From: Rhodocyclaceae bacterium | GTDB lineage: Bacteria > Pseudomonadota > Gammaproteobacteria > Burkholderiales > Rhodocyclaceae | Direction: 5' to 3' | NCBI GenBank assembly: GCA_020445945.1 | Contig: JAGRFQ010000010.1 | Span: 1 to 38,109, forward strand | Length of the DNA stretch: 38,109 nt | Shown: piece by piece, positions 7,744 to 16,955 of the stretch | How positions within the stretch are numbered: position 1 is the first letter of the stretch | How the letters are laid out: each line of letters opens with the position of its first letter | Program-made: the position numbers and the translations under genes | The notes under the pieces: generated by a model | Told to the model about the DNA's origin: nothing | Seen by the model: the letters and a program-made list of their open reading frames with translations, nothing else | Database searches by the model: none

Positions 7744-8862
7744 TCAGTCCTTGGGTTCGGTGTCGTCCGGGGTGGGCGCGTAGCCGGTCACTTCGAGGCC
7801 GAAACCGGCCATGTTGGGGATCTTGCGTGGGCTGGCGAGCAGGCGCATCTTGCCGACCTTGAGGTCGCGCAGAATCTGGGCGCCGATGCCGAACAGGCGC
7901 GGGTCCCACTTCTGTGCCGGGCGGGGCATCGCTGGATCGTTGGTCAGTTGGGCCAGCAGGTCGCGCCCGGTTTGCGGGCGGTAGAGCAGGATCAGCACCC
8001 CGCGGCCGGCGGCGGCAATGCTCTTGAGCGCGCTGTCGACCGGGAAGCTGTGGCGGTCGCTGCCGGCGTCGAGAAAGTCGATCACGGTGATCGGCTCGTG
8101 CACCCGGACCAGCGTCTCGGTGTCGGGCGTGATCTCGCCGCAGGCCATGGCCAGATGCACGTCGCCGGAGGTGGTGTCCTCGAAGGCGCACAGGCGGAAC
8201 GGGCCGTGGGCGGTGGCGACGGTCTTTTCGGCCACCCGCTCGACCAGCGATTCGGTGGCCGCGCGGTATTCGATCAGATCGCGGATCGCACCGATCTTGA
8301 GGCCATGCGTTTTCGCGAACTCGATCAGGTCGGGCAGGCGCGCCATGGTGCCGTCGTCGTTCATGATCTCGCAGATCACCGAGGCCGGCTCCAGCCCGGC
8401 GATGGCGGCCAGATCGCAGCCCGCCTCGGTGTGGCCGGCGCGGATCAACACCCCGCCGGGGCGGGCCATGATCGGGAAAATATGCCCCGGCTGCACGATG
8501 TCGGCCGGCTTGGCGGCGCGCGCCACCGCGGCCTGCACGGTGCGCGCCCGGTCGCCCGCCGAAATGCCGGTGGTGACCCCGCTGGCGGCCTCGATCGACA
8601 CCGTAAACGCGGTGCCGTGCGAGCTCTTGTTGTCGCGCGCCATCTGGTTCAGGCCGAGCTGTTCGCAGCGCGCCTCGGTGAGCGTCAGGCAGATCAGGCC
8701 GCGGCCGTGCTTGGCCATGAAATTGATGGCCTCGGCGGTCACGTGCTCGGCCGCCAGCACCAGATCGCCCTCGTTCTCGCGATCTTCCTCGTCCACCAGC
8801 ACCACCATGCGGCCGGCGCGGATGTCTTCGATGATGTCGGTAATCGGCGCCAGTGCGCTCAC
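7744..8862 (-). CDS. ribBA: 3,4-dihydroxy-2-butanone-4-phosphate synthase with degenerate GTP cyclohydrolase II-like domain
   Basis: The N-terminal domain (residues ~1-205) is RibB, which converts ribulose 5-phosphate to dihydroxybutanone phosphate. It carries [11 protein letters not shown] near residues 25-34 (Mg-binding Glu), the [11 protein letters not shown] segment and HTEAGCDLA. The C-terminal half (~210-372) is laid out like GTP cyclohydrolase II, but the Zn-binding cysteine cluster (C-x10-C-x-C) is absent. The equivalent stretch reads [17 protein letters not shown]. The second activity is therefore probably lost, as in the RibBX-type proteins known from proteobacteria, and a separate ribA would be needed elsewhere. 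GTG 8862 is chosen because it gives the normal family N-terminus and GGAG lies just upstream. It is followed by ribH after two bases. The total is 372 residues. Confidence 0.93.
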   Translation of the reverse strand: MSALAPITDIIEDIRAGRMVVLVDEEDRENEGDLVLAAEHVTAEAINFMAKHGRGLICLTLTEARCEQLGLNQMARDNKSSHGTAFTVSIEAASGVTTGISAGDRARTVQAAVARAAKPADIVQPGHIFPIMARPGGVLIRAGHTEAGCDLAAIAGLEPASVICEIMNDDGTMARLPDLIEFAKTHGLKIGAIRDLIEYRAATESLVERVAEKTVATAHGPFRLCAFEDTTSGDVHLAMACGEITPDTETLVRVHEPITVIDFLDAGSDRHSFPVDSALKSIAAAGRGVLILLYRPQTGRDLLAQLTNDPAMPRPAQKWDPRLFGIGAQILRDLKVGKMRLLASPRKIPNMAGFGLEVTGYAPTPDDTEPKD

Positions 8863-8894
8863 GATGTTCTCCAGTGCCTGTCGGCGATAGTGTT

Positions 8895-9494
8895 TTATTC
8901 GCCCTGGCGCCAGGCCAGCATGCGCTCGACGTAGCGGGCGATGATGTCGATTTCGAGATTCACCCGCGCGCCGGCGTGCAGATGCTTGAGCGTGGTGACC
9001 TCGACGGTGTGGGGGATCAGATTGATCGAAAAATCGGTGCCGGTGACGGCATTGACGGTGAGGCTCACGCCATTGACGGTGATCGAGCCCTTGCGTGCGA
9101 TGTAGCCGGCCAGTTCGCGCGGCGCGCGGATCACCAGCGCGTGGCTCTCGCCCACCGGCGCGAACGTGAGCACCTCGCCCACGCCGTCGACATGGCCGGT
9201 GACGATGTGCCCGCCGAGCCGGTCGTCGGCGCGCAGTGCCTTCTCCAGATTCACTTCGCCACCAGCCGTGTCGAGTCCGACGGTGCAGTTGAGCGTCTCG
9301 CGCGAGACGTCGAACTGCGCGCGCGCGCCGTCCATGGCCACCACGGTGAGGCATACGCCGTTGTTGGCGATGCTGTCGCCGATGAGCACATCGCCCATGC
9401 CCAGACCGGCGGTGTCAACCGTCAGGCGGACGCCGTCTTCAAGCGGGGAGAGGGTGTCGATTCGGCCGACTGCGGCCACGATGCCGGAAAACAT
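8895..9494 (-). CDS. ribE: Riboflavin synthase, alpha subunit
   Basis: This enzyme dismutates two lumazine molecules into riboflavin and the pyrimidine precursor. It begins [10 protein letters not shown], the universal start of the family, and contains the two tandem lumazine-binding barrels. The first has [12 protein letters not shown] and VSRETL; the second has [14 protein letters not shown] and [16 protein letters not shown] closes the first repeat. At 199 residues the length is normal (the gene is called ribC in some species). It is the first gene of ribE-ribBA-ribH-nusB. Only 62 bases separate it from dsbD upstream, too short for an FMN riboswitch and with none recognisable; an AT-rich hairpin lies there instead. 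Confidence 0.96.
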   Translation of the reverse strand: MFSGIVAAVGRIDTLSPLEDGVRLTVDTAGLGMGDVLIGDSIANNGVCLTVVAMDGARAQFDVSRETLNCTVGLDTAGGEVNLEKALRADDRLGGHIVTGHVDGVGEVLTFAPVGESHALVIRAPRELAGYIARKGSITVNGVSLTVNAVTGTDFSINLIPHTVEVTTLKHLHAGARVNLEIDIIARYVERMLAWRQGE

Positions 9495-9508
9495 GGAGGT
9501 CTGCGCTG

Positions 9509-9533
9509 CGCTTAAAACGCTGCATTTTAAGCG
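9509..9533. terminator. AT-rich perfect hairpin between dsbD and ribE
   Basis: CGCTTAAAA (9509-9517) is matched exactly by TTTTAAGCG (9525-9533) around a seven-base loop. It lies between the dsbD stop and the ribE start, both on the minus strand. It stands out as AT-rich in a ~70% GC setting. There is no extended U-tract after the stem, so it may be a weak terminator for dsbD or an operator/leader element for the riboflavin operon. Confidence 0.45.
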
Positions 9534-9556
9534 ATTTGTGCGCCGTGCGCCTGCGC

Positions 9557-11395
9557 TCAGCGGCGCAGCACGCTGTCGAGCTGTGCGGTAAACGCCGCGG
9601 CCGGCATGAAGCCGACCACGCGCTGGGTGGTGATCTCGCCGCCGCCGGGGGTGAAGAAGATGATGCCCGGCGGGCCGAACAGGCCGAAGCGCTTGAGCAG
9701 GGCCTGGTCGTCGGCGTTGTTGGCGGTGACGTCGGCCTTGAGCAGCAGCATCTGGCCCATGCGCGCCTGCACCGCCGGGTCGGAGAAGGTGAAGCGCTCC
9801 ATCTCCTTGCACGAGACGCACCAGTCGGCATAGAAGTCGAGCATCACCGGGCGGGCGCTGGCCTTGATGCGTGCGTCCAGCTCGGCCACCGAGCGCACCT
9901 TCTCGAACTGCGGCGCGCTGGTGGCGGCCACGGCCGTACCGCCGCGCAGGGCGGCCAGCGGCTGCAGCGGGTCGCGCGAGCCGGCCAGGGCGCCGATCAG
10001 CATCGCCGCGCCAGCGAGCAGGGCGATGACCCCCACGCCTTTCCAGAAGCGGAGCCAGCTGTGGGCGTTGGGCGGCAGCGGATCGAGCGCATGCAGGAAG
10101 ATGCCCGAGAACACCAGCAGCGCCCCCCAGCCAAGCATCGGCACGATGGCCGGCACTACCGGCGAGATCATCCACACCGCCAGCGCCAGCAGCATCATGC
10201 CGAAGGCCTTCTTGACGCCCTCCATCCACGGGCCGGCCTTGGGCAACACCGAGCGCGCGGCCACGCCGACGGCGATCAGCGGAGCGCCCATGCCCAGCGC
10301 CATGACGAACAGTGCCACGCCGCCGAGCACCGCGTCGCCGGTCTGCGCAATGTAGAGCAGCGCGCCGGCCAGCGGTGCGGCCACGCAGGGGCCGACGATC
10401 AGCGCCGAGAGCACGCCCATGACCACCACGCCGCCGAGCGAGCCGCCTTTTTCATGACTGGCGGTGTCGGACAGCCGGCTTTGCAGGGCGGTGGGCAGTT
10501 GCAGTTCGTAGAAGCCGAACATGGAGAGCGACAGCACCACGAAGACCAGCGCGAAGCTGCCCAGCACCCAGGCGTTCTGCAGCGCGGCCGACAGCAGCGT
10601 GCCCGAGAGGCCCGCCGCCACGCCGGCCAGCGCGTAGGTCACGGCCATGCCCAGCACATAGGCCAGCGACAGCACCAGGGCGCGGGTCTTGGTGATCTTG
10701 TGGCCGTGGCCGACGATGATGCCGGAGAGGATCGGGATCATCGGGAAGGTGCAGGGCGTGAAGGCCAGCAGCAGGCCGAAGCCGAAGAAGGAAACGAGAA
10801 TCAGCGGCACGCTGGCGCCGGTGAACAGGCGGGCGATGCGGCCGGATTCGTCGCCCGCCGGCGCGGGGGCCGGCGTCGCGGTGCCGGTCGGGCGCTCGAT
10901 GGCCGGCGCGCTGCCGCCACCCAGACCGAGCTGGGCGAGGATGCTGCCACCGCCGGCCGCGCCGCTGCGGGTGAGGTCGACGTCCAGCGTCTGCGGCGTG
11001 GGCGGGAAGCACACCCCGATGTCGGCGCAGCCCTGGCTGACGACGGTGAGCGCGAAGCGGGCGGTGTCGGGCGGCGCGCTGACGGGCAGCGTGAACACCA
11101 GGTCGTGGCGATAGGTTTCGACCTCGCCAAAGAACTCGTCGTGCTTCTTCTTGCCCGGCGGCAGCGCCGGCGGGCCGACCGTGACCGACTCCGGCTCGGT
11201 GCGGAACTGGAACTTGTCCTTGTACAGGTAGTAGCCGTCCTCGATGGCGAAGCGCACCTCGATCTGCTCCGGCGAGAGGGTGCGCACGCTGGCGCGATAG
11301 GCTTGTTCGGGCGGGAGCAGTTGCTGCGCCGCGGCGCCGGGGGCGAGCCCGAGCGTGGCGAGGAGGAGCGCAAGGGAAGCGAGGAGGCGGGTCAT
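9557..11395 (-). CDS. dsbD: Thiol:disulfide interchange protein DsbD
   Basis: DsbD passes electrons from cytoplasmic thioredoxin across the inner membrane to periplasmic reductases (DsbC, cytochrome c maturation). Three domains are visible in 612 residues. A signal peptide (1-23, ending GAAA) and periplasmic nDsbD domain hold Cys123 and Cys129 (QGCADIGVC). A transmembrane domain of about eight helices carries the redox cysteines in FTPCTFPMIP and VGPCVAAPLAG. A C-terminal thioredoxin fold has the WCVSCK active site (Cys526, Cys529). All six expected cysteines are present. It is followed upstream by cutA with 15 bases between, as in many proteobacteria where cutA and dsbD are paired. An AT-rich hairpin follows its stop. 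Confidence 0.96.
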   Translation of the reverse strand: MTRLLASLALLLATLGLAPGAAAQQLLPPEQAYRASVRTLSPEQIEVRFAIEDGYYLYKDKFQFRTEPESVTVGPPALPPGKKKHDEFFGEVETYRHDLVFTLPVSAPPDTARFALTVVSQGCADIGVCFPPTPQTLDVDLTRSGAAGGGSILAQLGLGGGSAPAIERPTGTATPAPAPAGDESGRIARLFTGASVPLILVSFFGFGLLLAFTPCTFPMIPILSGIIVGHGHKITKTRALVLSLAYVLGMAVTYALAGVAAGLSGTLLSAALQNAWVLGSFALVFVVLSLSMFGFYELQLPTALQSRLSDTASHEKGGSLGGVVVMGVLSALIVGPCVAAPLAGALLYIAQTGDAVLGGVALFVMALGMGAPLIAVGVAARSVLPKAGPWMEGVKKAFGMMLLALAVWMISPVVPAIVPMLGWGALLVFSGIFLHALDPLPPNAHSWLRFWKGVGVIALLAGAAMLIGALAGSRDPLQPLAALRGGTAVAATSAPQFEKVRSVAELDARIKASARPVMLDFYADWCVSCKEMERFTFSDPAVQARMGQMLLLKADVTANNADDQALLKRFGLFGPPGIIFFTPGGGEITTQRVVGFMPAAAFTAQLDSVLRR

Positions 11396-11410
11396 GGACG
11401 TCCGGAAAGG

Positions 11411-11740
11411 TCAGGCATCGGGGCGCACTTCGGCACGCACCCAGTCGAGGTAGTCGGGCAGGCCCGCTGCAACAGGGACTGCGACGATCTCGGGAAGTTC
11501 ATACGGATGCGCCGCGCGGATCGCCGCTTCCAGCGCGGCATAGCGCGCGGTGGTGGTCTTGATCAGCAGCGGGGTTTCGGTCGCGGTTTCGACCGCGCCC
11601 GCCCAGCGATACACCGAGGTTGCCGGGGCGAGCACGTTCACGCAGGCAGCGAGGCGCTGGTCGACCAGATGCGCGGCCAGCGTGTTTGCGCGGGTGGCGT
11701 CGGGGAGGTTGGTGAGCACCAGCAGTACGGTGTCGGTCAT
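11411..11740 (-). CDS. cutA: Divalent-cation tolerance protein CutA
   Basis: CutA is a small trimeric, PII-like protein linked to copper tolerance; its biochemical role is still unsettled. The 109-residue protein shows the family core: VLLVLTNLPDATRANTLAAH, the conserved LAACVNVLAPATSVYRWAGAVE segment including the cysteine, PLLIKTT, and HPYELPEIVAVPV. It lies between an ABC-2 permease (eight bases upstream) and dsbD (15 bases downstream) on the same strand, so it is probably co-transcribed. The start ATG 11740 gives the usual short N-terminus. Nothing is unusual. Confidence 0.95.
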   Translation of the reverse strand: MTDTVLLVLTNLPDATRANTLAAHLVDQRLAACVNVLAPATSVYRWAGAVETATETPLLIKTTTARYAALEAAIRAAHPYELPEIVAVPVAAGLPDYLDWVRAEVRPDA

Positions 11741-11748
11741 GGTTGTCT

Positions 11749-12540
11749 TCACTTGAGCAGGCGGCGGCGGGTGAGCGACACCGCCAGCCAGAACGCTATC
11801 GCGGCGTAGATGGCGAGCACCGCCACGTGCAGTGCGATATCGCTTGGCGTGTGGCCAAGCATCAGCGGTCGGGCGAGGGCGACGGCGTGGGACAGCGGCA
11901 GCAGCTGCGCCGCCGTCTGCAAGGCCGCGGGGAGCTGGTCGAGCGGAAAGAACACCCCCGAGAGCAGCGCCATCGGGGTGATGAACAGGGTGAAGTAGTA
12001 CATGAAGAAGTCGTAGTTCGGCGCCAGTGCGGTCACCACCAGCCCCATCGCCGAAAAGCACAGCCCGATCAGAAAGATCAGCGGCACCACGCCCACCGCC
12101 AGCGCGCTGTGGGTGAAGCCGAACAGCGCCACCACCAGCAGGATCGCGCAGCCCGACAGGGTGGCCTTGCTGGCGGCCCACATCATCTCGGCGAGCACGA
12201 TGTCGTCGAGCGCCAGCGGCGCATTCATGATCCCCTCCCAGGTGCGTTGTACCTGCATGCGCGAAAACGCCGAATACAGGGTCTCGAAGCTCGCCGTGTT
12301 CATGCTCGAAAAGCACACCATGCCGGCGGCCAGAAAGTGCACGTAGGGCACGCCGTCGACGGTCTCGATCAGCGCGCCCAGGCCGTAGCCGAGGCCGAGC
12401 AGATAGATCATCGGGTCGGCCAGATTGCCCAGCAGCGAGGGCGCCGCCAGCTTGCGCCACACCCGGTAGTTGCGCGACCACACCGACGCAAAGCGCCGGG
12501 ACAGGCAGGGCAGGCGGAAGTGGTGGGCGGTGGCGGACAT
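11749..12540 (-). CDS. ABC-2 type transporter permease (NodJ-like)
   Basis: This is an inner-membrane permease of 263 residues with about six transmembrane helices and the ABC-2 family features. An N-terminal cytosolic amphipathic stretch ([20 protein letters not shown]) is followed by [10 protein letters not shown], a coupling region around [19 protein letters not shown], and the late [29 protein letters not shown] motif, which is typical of NodJ/DrrB-type exporters. No ATPase is adjacent; a NodI-like ATPase lies at 14730-15656 on the same strand, separated by queF, a glycine-zipper gene and a DUF502 gene. I infer the two form one exporter, but the substrate cannot be told. It heads a minus-strand unit with cutA and dsbD, and its promoter probably lies in the palindrome at 12565-12582. 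Confidence 0.9.
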   Translation of the reverse strand: MSATAHHFRLPCLSRRFASVWSRNYRVWRKLAAPSLLGNLADPMIYLLGLGYGLGALIETVDGVPYVHFLAAGMVCFSSMNTASFETLYSAFSRMQVQRTWEGIMNAPLALDDIVLAEMMWAASKATLSGCAILLVVALFGFTHSALAVGVVPLIFLIGLCFSAMGLVVTALAPNYDFFMYYFTLFITPMALLSGVFFPLDQLPAALQTAAQLLPLSHAVALARPLMLGHTPSDIALHVAVLAIYAAIAFWLAVSLTRRRLLK

Positions 12541-12564
12541 CGTCGCCTTCGGTCGGGGTCGAAC

Positions 12565-12582
12565 GGGCGATTATAATCGCCC
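12565..12582. promoter_or_regulatory. Symmetric divergent promoter: 18-bp palindrome with TATAAT on both strands
   Basis: GGGCGATTATAATCGCCC is its own reverse complement. It contains TATAAT on the plus strand (12572-12577) and on the minus strand (12575-12570), so one site could serve as the -10 box for queF (start 12614) and for the permease-cutA-dsbD unit (start 12540). RNA polymerase could not use both at once. It may also be a dimeric regulator's operator. Confidence 0.6.
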
Positions 12583-12613
12583 CACGCACTCCTGCTTTGA
12601 GCTGGCTCACGTG

Positions 12614-13456
12614 ATGACCGACCCCCGCCCTGCCCACGGCGCTGAAGCCTCGCCCTTGGGCAAATCCGCCGCCTACCGCAACACCTACGCGCCCGAGCTG
12701 CTGTTTCCGGTGCCCCGCGCGGCCAAGCGCGCCGAGCTTGGCCTGGGCGCGGCCCTGCCCTTCGTCGGCGAGGATGTGTGGAACGCCTACGAAGTGTCGT
12801 GGCTCGACCCGCGCGGCAAGCCGGTGGTGGCGATGGGCGAATTTCGCGTGCCGGCCGCCTCGCCGCGGCTGATCGAATCCAAATCGCTCAAGCTCTACCT
12901 GAACAGCTTCAACGCGATGCGCCTCGACGCGATGGCAGCGGTCGAGGCGCGCATCGCCCAGGATCTGTCGGCGGTGGCCGGCGCCCCGGTGGCGGTGAGC
13001 CTGCGCGCGCTCGACGCCGCCCCGCGCAGCGTCGCCACGCTGCCCGGCACGCTGATCGACGACATCGACATCGACATCGCCGACTACACCCCCGCGCCGC
13101 AGCACCTGCGCGCCGACGCCGCGCAGCCGGCGGTGAGCGAGACGCTGGTCTCGCACCTGCTCAAATCCAACTGCCTGGTCACCGGCCAGCCCGACTGGGC
13201 GACGCTGTACGTGCGCTACCGCGGCGCGCCGATCGACCGCGCCGGGCTGCTGCGCTACATCGTCTCCTTCCGCGAGCACAACGAGTTCCACGAGCAATGC
13301 GTCGAGCGCATCTTCGTCGACCTGCAGGCGCGCTGCGCGCCGCAGGCGCTGGCGGTGTGGGCGCGCTACACGCGCCGCGGCGGGCTCGACATCAACCCGT
13401 TTCGCGCCGCGCAGCCCAGCGATCTGCCGCCCAACAGCGGCGACCCGCGTCAATAA
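12614..13456 (+). CDS. queF: NADPH-dependent 7-cyano-7-deazaguanine reductase QueF
   Basis: QueF reduces preQ0 to preQ1 with NADPH, a four-electron nitrile reduction in queuosine tRNA-modification synthesis. At 280 residues it is the long, bimodular YqcD/QueF form of proteobacteria. The N-terminal T-fold has [20 protein letters not shown], followed by the NADPH-binding [13 protein letters not shown] motif. The catalytic Cys187 lies in [11 protein letters not shown]. Late motifs are [17 protein letters not shown] and [11 protein letters not shown] 12614 is chosen from the family N-terminus; the frame opens 48 codons earlier across the promoter region, which is not coding. No preQ1 riboswitch is visible in the 73-base gap to the divergent permease. 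Confidence 0.97.
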   Translation: MTDPRPAHGAEASPLGKSAAYRNTYAPELLFPVPRAAKRAELGLGAALPFVGEDVWNAYEVSWLDPRGKPVVAMGEFRVPAASPRLIESKSLKLYLNSFNAMRLDAMAAVEARIAQDLSAVAGAPVAVSLRALDAAPRSVATLPGTLIDDIDIDIADYTPAPQHLRADAAQPAVSETLVSHLLKSNCLVTGQPDWATLYVRYRGAPIDRAGLLRYIVSFREHNEFHEQCVERIFVDLQARCAPQALAVWARYTRRGGLDINPFRAAQPSDLPPNSGDPRQ

Positions 13457-13532
13457 ACCGGCCCCGGCGGTCAACATTCCGCGCCGCCGGACGTTGAATC
13501 CGCATCCTGTCCCTGTCTGCCGGAGTCGTCTC

Positions 13533-14099
13533 ATGCCCCTTCGCCGCCACCTGCTCCCCATCGTGCTCAGTCTCAGCCTTGCCGCGCCCCTGCCGGTGCT
13601 GGCCGACCCGCCCGACCACGCGCCGGCGCACGGCTGGCGCAAGAAGCATGACCGCGACGACCGTTACTACCACGGCCGCAGCGGCAAGAAATGGGACCGC
13701 GACTACGGCGTGCGCCGTGGCCGCTGCAGCGCCGAAGCGGTGGGCGCGGTCGTGGGCGGGGTGATTGGCGGGGTGGTCGGCTCGAACGTTGGGCGGGGTG
13801 ACGGGCGGCGCATCGCCACCGTGCTCGGCACCGTCATCGGGGCCGTGGTCGGGGCCGAGATCGCGCGCGACATCGACGCCGTCGACCGCGCCTGCCTCGG
13901 TCACGCGCTGGAATTGAGCGAGGACCGCCACCGCGTCGCATGGACCAACCCCGAGAGCGGCGCCGACTACCTCCTCGACCCCGTGCGCAGCTACCGCGCG
14001 GACGGGCGCGACTGCCGCGAATTCGATCTGTACACCGGCGGCAGAACCCTGCGCCGCAGCGCCTGCACGCTGGGCGACGGGCGCTGGCAGATGCGCTGA
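13533..14099 (+). CDS. Glycine-zipper 2TM-domain envelope protein
   Basis: This is a 188-residue exported protein. A signal peptide (MPLRRHLLPIVLSLSLAAPLPVLA) is followed by a His/Arg/Asp-rich, very basic stretch (residues ~28-68). Then comes a glycine-zipper hairpin, VGAVVGGVIGGVVGSNVGRG and VLGTVIGAVVGAEIARDID, the membrane-inserting motif of the Rickettsia 17-kDa antigen/2TM family. A C-terminal domain with several cysteines (RACLG, GRDCREF, RSACTL) resembles the surface-antigen tail seen with such proteins. The signal peptide has no lipobox cysteine. Function is unknown; outer-membrane or periplasmic location is inferred. ATG 13533 gives a clean signal peptide. It follows queF after 76 bases and converges with the DUF502 gene nine bases away. 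Confidence 0.82.
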   Translation: MPLRRHLLPIVLSLSLAAPLPVLADPPDHAPAHGWRKKHDRDDRYYHGRSGKKWDRDYGVRRGRCSAEAVGAVVGGVIGGVVGSNVGRGDGRRIATVLGTVIGAVVGAEIARDIDAVDRACLGHALELSEDRHRVAWTNPESGADYLLDPVRSYRADGRDCREFDLYTGGRTLRRSACTLGDGRWQMR

Positions 14100-14108
14100 G
14101 CGGCCGCC

Positions 14109-14714
14109 TCAGGCCGGCGGGCGCGGGGTGTCGTCGGCGTTGACCCCGGCGGTGAGCACGAAGCGCATCGCCGCCTCGCGCGACATCTCCACCGGGGTGA
14201 TCTGCGCGGTGGGCACGAACAGCGTATAGCCGCCGATCTGGTAGCTCATCGGAAAGTACACCGCCACCTCGTCGGCGCCGCCCACCCCCGCCGGCAGGCC
14301 GTCGAAATCGCTGCGGGTGACGAAGCCGACCAGCCGCATCGCGGTCCCCGGCCAGGTCACGGTGACCACCTTGAGGTTGTCGCCCTGCTCGTCGTTGGCG
14401 ATCAGCGCGAAGAAATCGCGGATCGCCGAATAAATCGACTTGACCAGCGGAATCGACAGCACCGCGTGCTCGATGCGGTGGAACAGCGCGCGGAACACCC
14501 ACGCCCGCATCAGCAGCCCGACGCCGAACAGCGCCACGATGCCGAGCGCCACGCCCATGCCGGGAAAGCGCAGATACGGCGGCACCAGCCCGAACAGCGC
14601 CTGACCGAAGAAAGACTCGGCGGTGGTGAAAATCCACACCAGCAGGTACAGCGTGGCGACGATGGGCACCACGGCGAGCAGGCCGGTGGCGAAGATTTTG
14701 CCGAGCGATTTCAT
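14109..14714 (-). CDS. DUF502-family inner-membrane protein
   Basis: This 201-residue membrane protein has two N-terminal transmembrane helices (FATGLLAVVPIVATLYLLVWIF and MGVALGIVALFGVGLLM) and a soluble domain. It carries the conserved DUF502 segments: IPLVKSIYSAIRDFFALI, VVTVTWPGTAMRLVGFVT, and VAVYFPMSYQIGGYTLFVP. The biochemical role of the family is not known. It lies 15 bases after the NodI-like ATPase stop on the same strand, and the start ATG 14714 follows the GGAGTTCC region. Its C-terminus converges with the glycine-zipper gene. It is probably the last gene of the ferredoxin-to-DUF502 minus-strand run. A membrane-organising role is possible but unsupported here. Confidence 0.9.
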   Translation of the reverse strand: MKSLGKIFATGLLAVVPIVATLYLLVWIFTTAESFFGQALFGLVPPYLRFPGMGVALGIVALFGVGLLMRAWVFRALFHRIEHAVLSIPLVKSIYSAIRDFFALIANDEQGDNLKVVTVTWPGTAMRLVGFVTRSDFDGLPAGVGGADEVAVYFPMSYQIGGYTLFVPTAQITPVEMSREAAMRFVLTAGVNADDTPRPPA

Positions 14715-14729
14715 GCGTCGGAACTCCTA

Positions 14730-15656
<927 letters not shown>

Positions 15657-15674
15657 CCGTCCGCCGCCGTGTGC

Positions 15675-16283
15675 TCAGCCCGGCGGGCGGGTGCTGACGA
15701 AGCTCGGCCGTGCGCCGATGCGCGCCGCAAACGCGGTCAGTCCGGGGAAGCGCTCGCGCCAGTTGAGCGCGGGCAGGCGCAGGTCGATGTATTCCAGCGC
15801 GCAGCCGACGGCGACGTCGGCCAGAGAGATGCGCCCGTCGTGGAACCACGGCGTATCGCCGAGGCGGGTTTCGAGGGTCTGCAGGGCGCGCTCGATCTTG
15901 GCGCACTGGCGCTCGATGTTGCTCGCCAGCTGCGCTTCGGCGGGGCGCATGCGTTCCAGATGGGCCAGCACCGCGGCGTCGAGAATGCCGTCGGCGAGCG
16001 CCTCGGTCTGGCGCACGCGCACCGCCGCCATGCCGTCTTGCGGCATGAAGTGCGGGGGCTGGTCGAGGGCTTCGAGAAAGCCGGCGATGACCGGTGAATC
16101 GAAGAACACCTCGCCCTCGTCGGATTCGAGCACCGGCACCTTGCCCAGCGGATTGAGCGCCGGCACCGCGGTGTCGGTCTCCCACGGCGAGTCGACCTCG
16201 AGCTGGTGAGGGATCTTCTTTTCCGCCAGCAGGACGCGGATCTTGCGCGCGTAGGGGCTGGTCAGGGAGGCGGTCAGCTTCAT
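15675..16283 (-). CDS. Glutathione S-transferase-family protein
   Basis: This is a 202-residue protein with the two-domain GST architecture. A thioredoxin-like N-domain (1-80) begins MKLTASLTSPYARKIRVLLAEKK, with NPLGKVPVL (the conserved cis-Pro) and DSPVIAGFLE (glutathione gamma-glutamyl contact, normally ES/DS). A helical C-domain follows with ISLADVAVGCALEYIDLR, the N-capping box. Ser9 sits where many bacterial GSTs have the catalytic Ser or Cys. The substrate cannot be predicted. Genes on both sides are on the same strand with gaps of 12-18 bases, so an operon with the hydrolase, ferredoxin and ABC ATPase is likely. Stringent-starvation-protein-like GSTs are an alternative subfamily. Confidence 0.9.
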   Translation of the reverse strand: MKLTASLTSPYARKIRVLLAEKKIPHQLEVDSPWETDTAVPALNPLGKVPVLESDEGEVFFDSPVIAGFLEALDQPPHFMPQDGMAAVRVRQTEALADGILDAAVLAHLERMRPAEAQLASNIERQCAKIERALQTLETRLGDTPWFHDGRISLADVAVGCALEYIDLRLPALNWRERFPGLTAFAARIGARPSFVSTRPPG

Positions 16284-16295
16284 GGCGGGTCTCGG

Positions 16296-16943
16296 TCAGA
16301 GGGCGGGCCAGCGCTCGGTGATGATCTCGCTGATGGTGTGCAGGCGGCCGTGGAAGAAATGGTCGGCGCCGGGCACCACCACCACCGGCTGGTTCTGCGG
16401 CCGGGCCCAGTCGAGCACGTTGGTGAGGGCCACGGTTTCGTCCTGCTCGCCGTGGATCACCAGCGTGCCCTTGGCGACCGGCTCGGTGGTGTAGCGGCGT
16501 GCGCCGGTGACTTCGCCGGTGGCCAGCCCGACCAGCACCATGCGCTGCACCGGGGTGACCCCGTCGGCCAGGCGCGCCGCGACGCGGGTCTGCACGAAGC
16601 CGCCGAAGGAGAAGCCGGCCAGCGCCAGCGGCAGCATGCCCCAGCGCGAATGCGCCCAGGCGATGACTGCGAGCATGTCTTCGGTTTCGGCAACGCCGTG
16701 GTCGTGCTCGCCCTCGCTCTTGCCCACGCCGCGGAAGTTCGGGCGGACGGTGGCGTAGCCCAGCGAGCGCAGACAGCGCGCCAGGGTGTGCGCCACCTTG
16801 TTGGTGTTGGCGCCGCCGAACAGCGGGTGCGGGTGCGCCACCACGGCGATCCCGCGGACCTCGGCGGGGGCGTCGATCAATACGTCGATGCTGCCATCGG
16901 GGCCGTTGAGCAGGGCGGATTCGGTCGGTCGGGGTTTGCTCAT
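16296..16943 (-). CDS. Alpha/beta hydrolase (COG2945-like)
   Basis: This is a compact 215-residue alpha/beta hydrolase. Visible features are an N-terminal VVAHPHPLFGGANTNKVA oxyanion/HG-type motif, RPNFRGVGKSEG, the nucleophile elbow GFSFGG, an acid residue in VIHGEQDETV, and the catalytic His in PGADHFFHGRL. This motif set is characteristic of the small COG2945-type hydrolases often found beside a GST-like gene and a (2Fe-2S) protein in betaproteobacteria. The substrate is unknown. It lies 12 bases from both neighbours and is probably co-transcribed with the ferredoxin upstream. Confidence 0.9.
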   Translation of the reverse strand: MSKPRPTESALLNGPDGSIDVLIDAPAEVRGIAVVAHPHPLFGGANTNKVAHTLARCLRSLGYATVRPNFRGVGKSEGEHDHGVAETEDMLAVIAWAHSRWGMLPLALAGFSFGGFVQTRVAARLADGVTPVQRMVLVGLATGEVTGARRYTTEPVAKGTLVIHGEQDETVALTNVLDWARPQNQPVVVVPGADHFFHGRLHTISEIITERWPAL

Positions 16944-16955
16944 CGCGCCGCTCCC

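Noticed and set aside
9495..9556. Possible FMN riboswitch before ribE
   Set aside because: The gap is only 62 bases, too short for the RFN element, and lacks its conserved boxes.
9536..11809. A 757-codon plus-strand open frame antisense to dsbD and cutA
   Set aside because: It has the same shadow composition, while the minus strand encodes complete DsbD and CutA.
12541..12613. Possible preQ1 riboswitch before queF
   Set aside because: Only the palindromic promoter is present; no preQ1 aptamer pattern is seen in 73 bases.
13464..13490. Hairpin CCGGCGG/CCGCCGG after queF as a terminator
   Set aside because: The stem is only 7 bp with a 13-base loop and no T-run; such GC pairs are expected by chance here.
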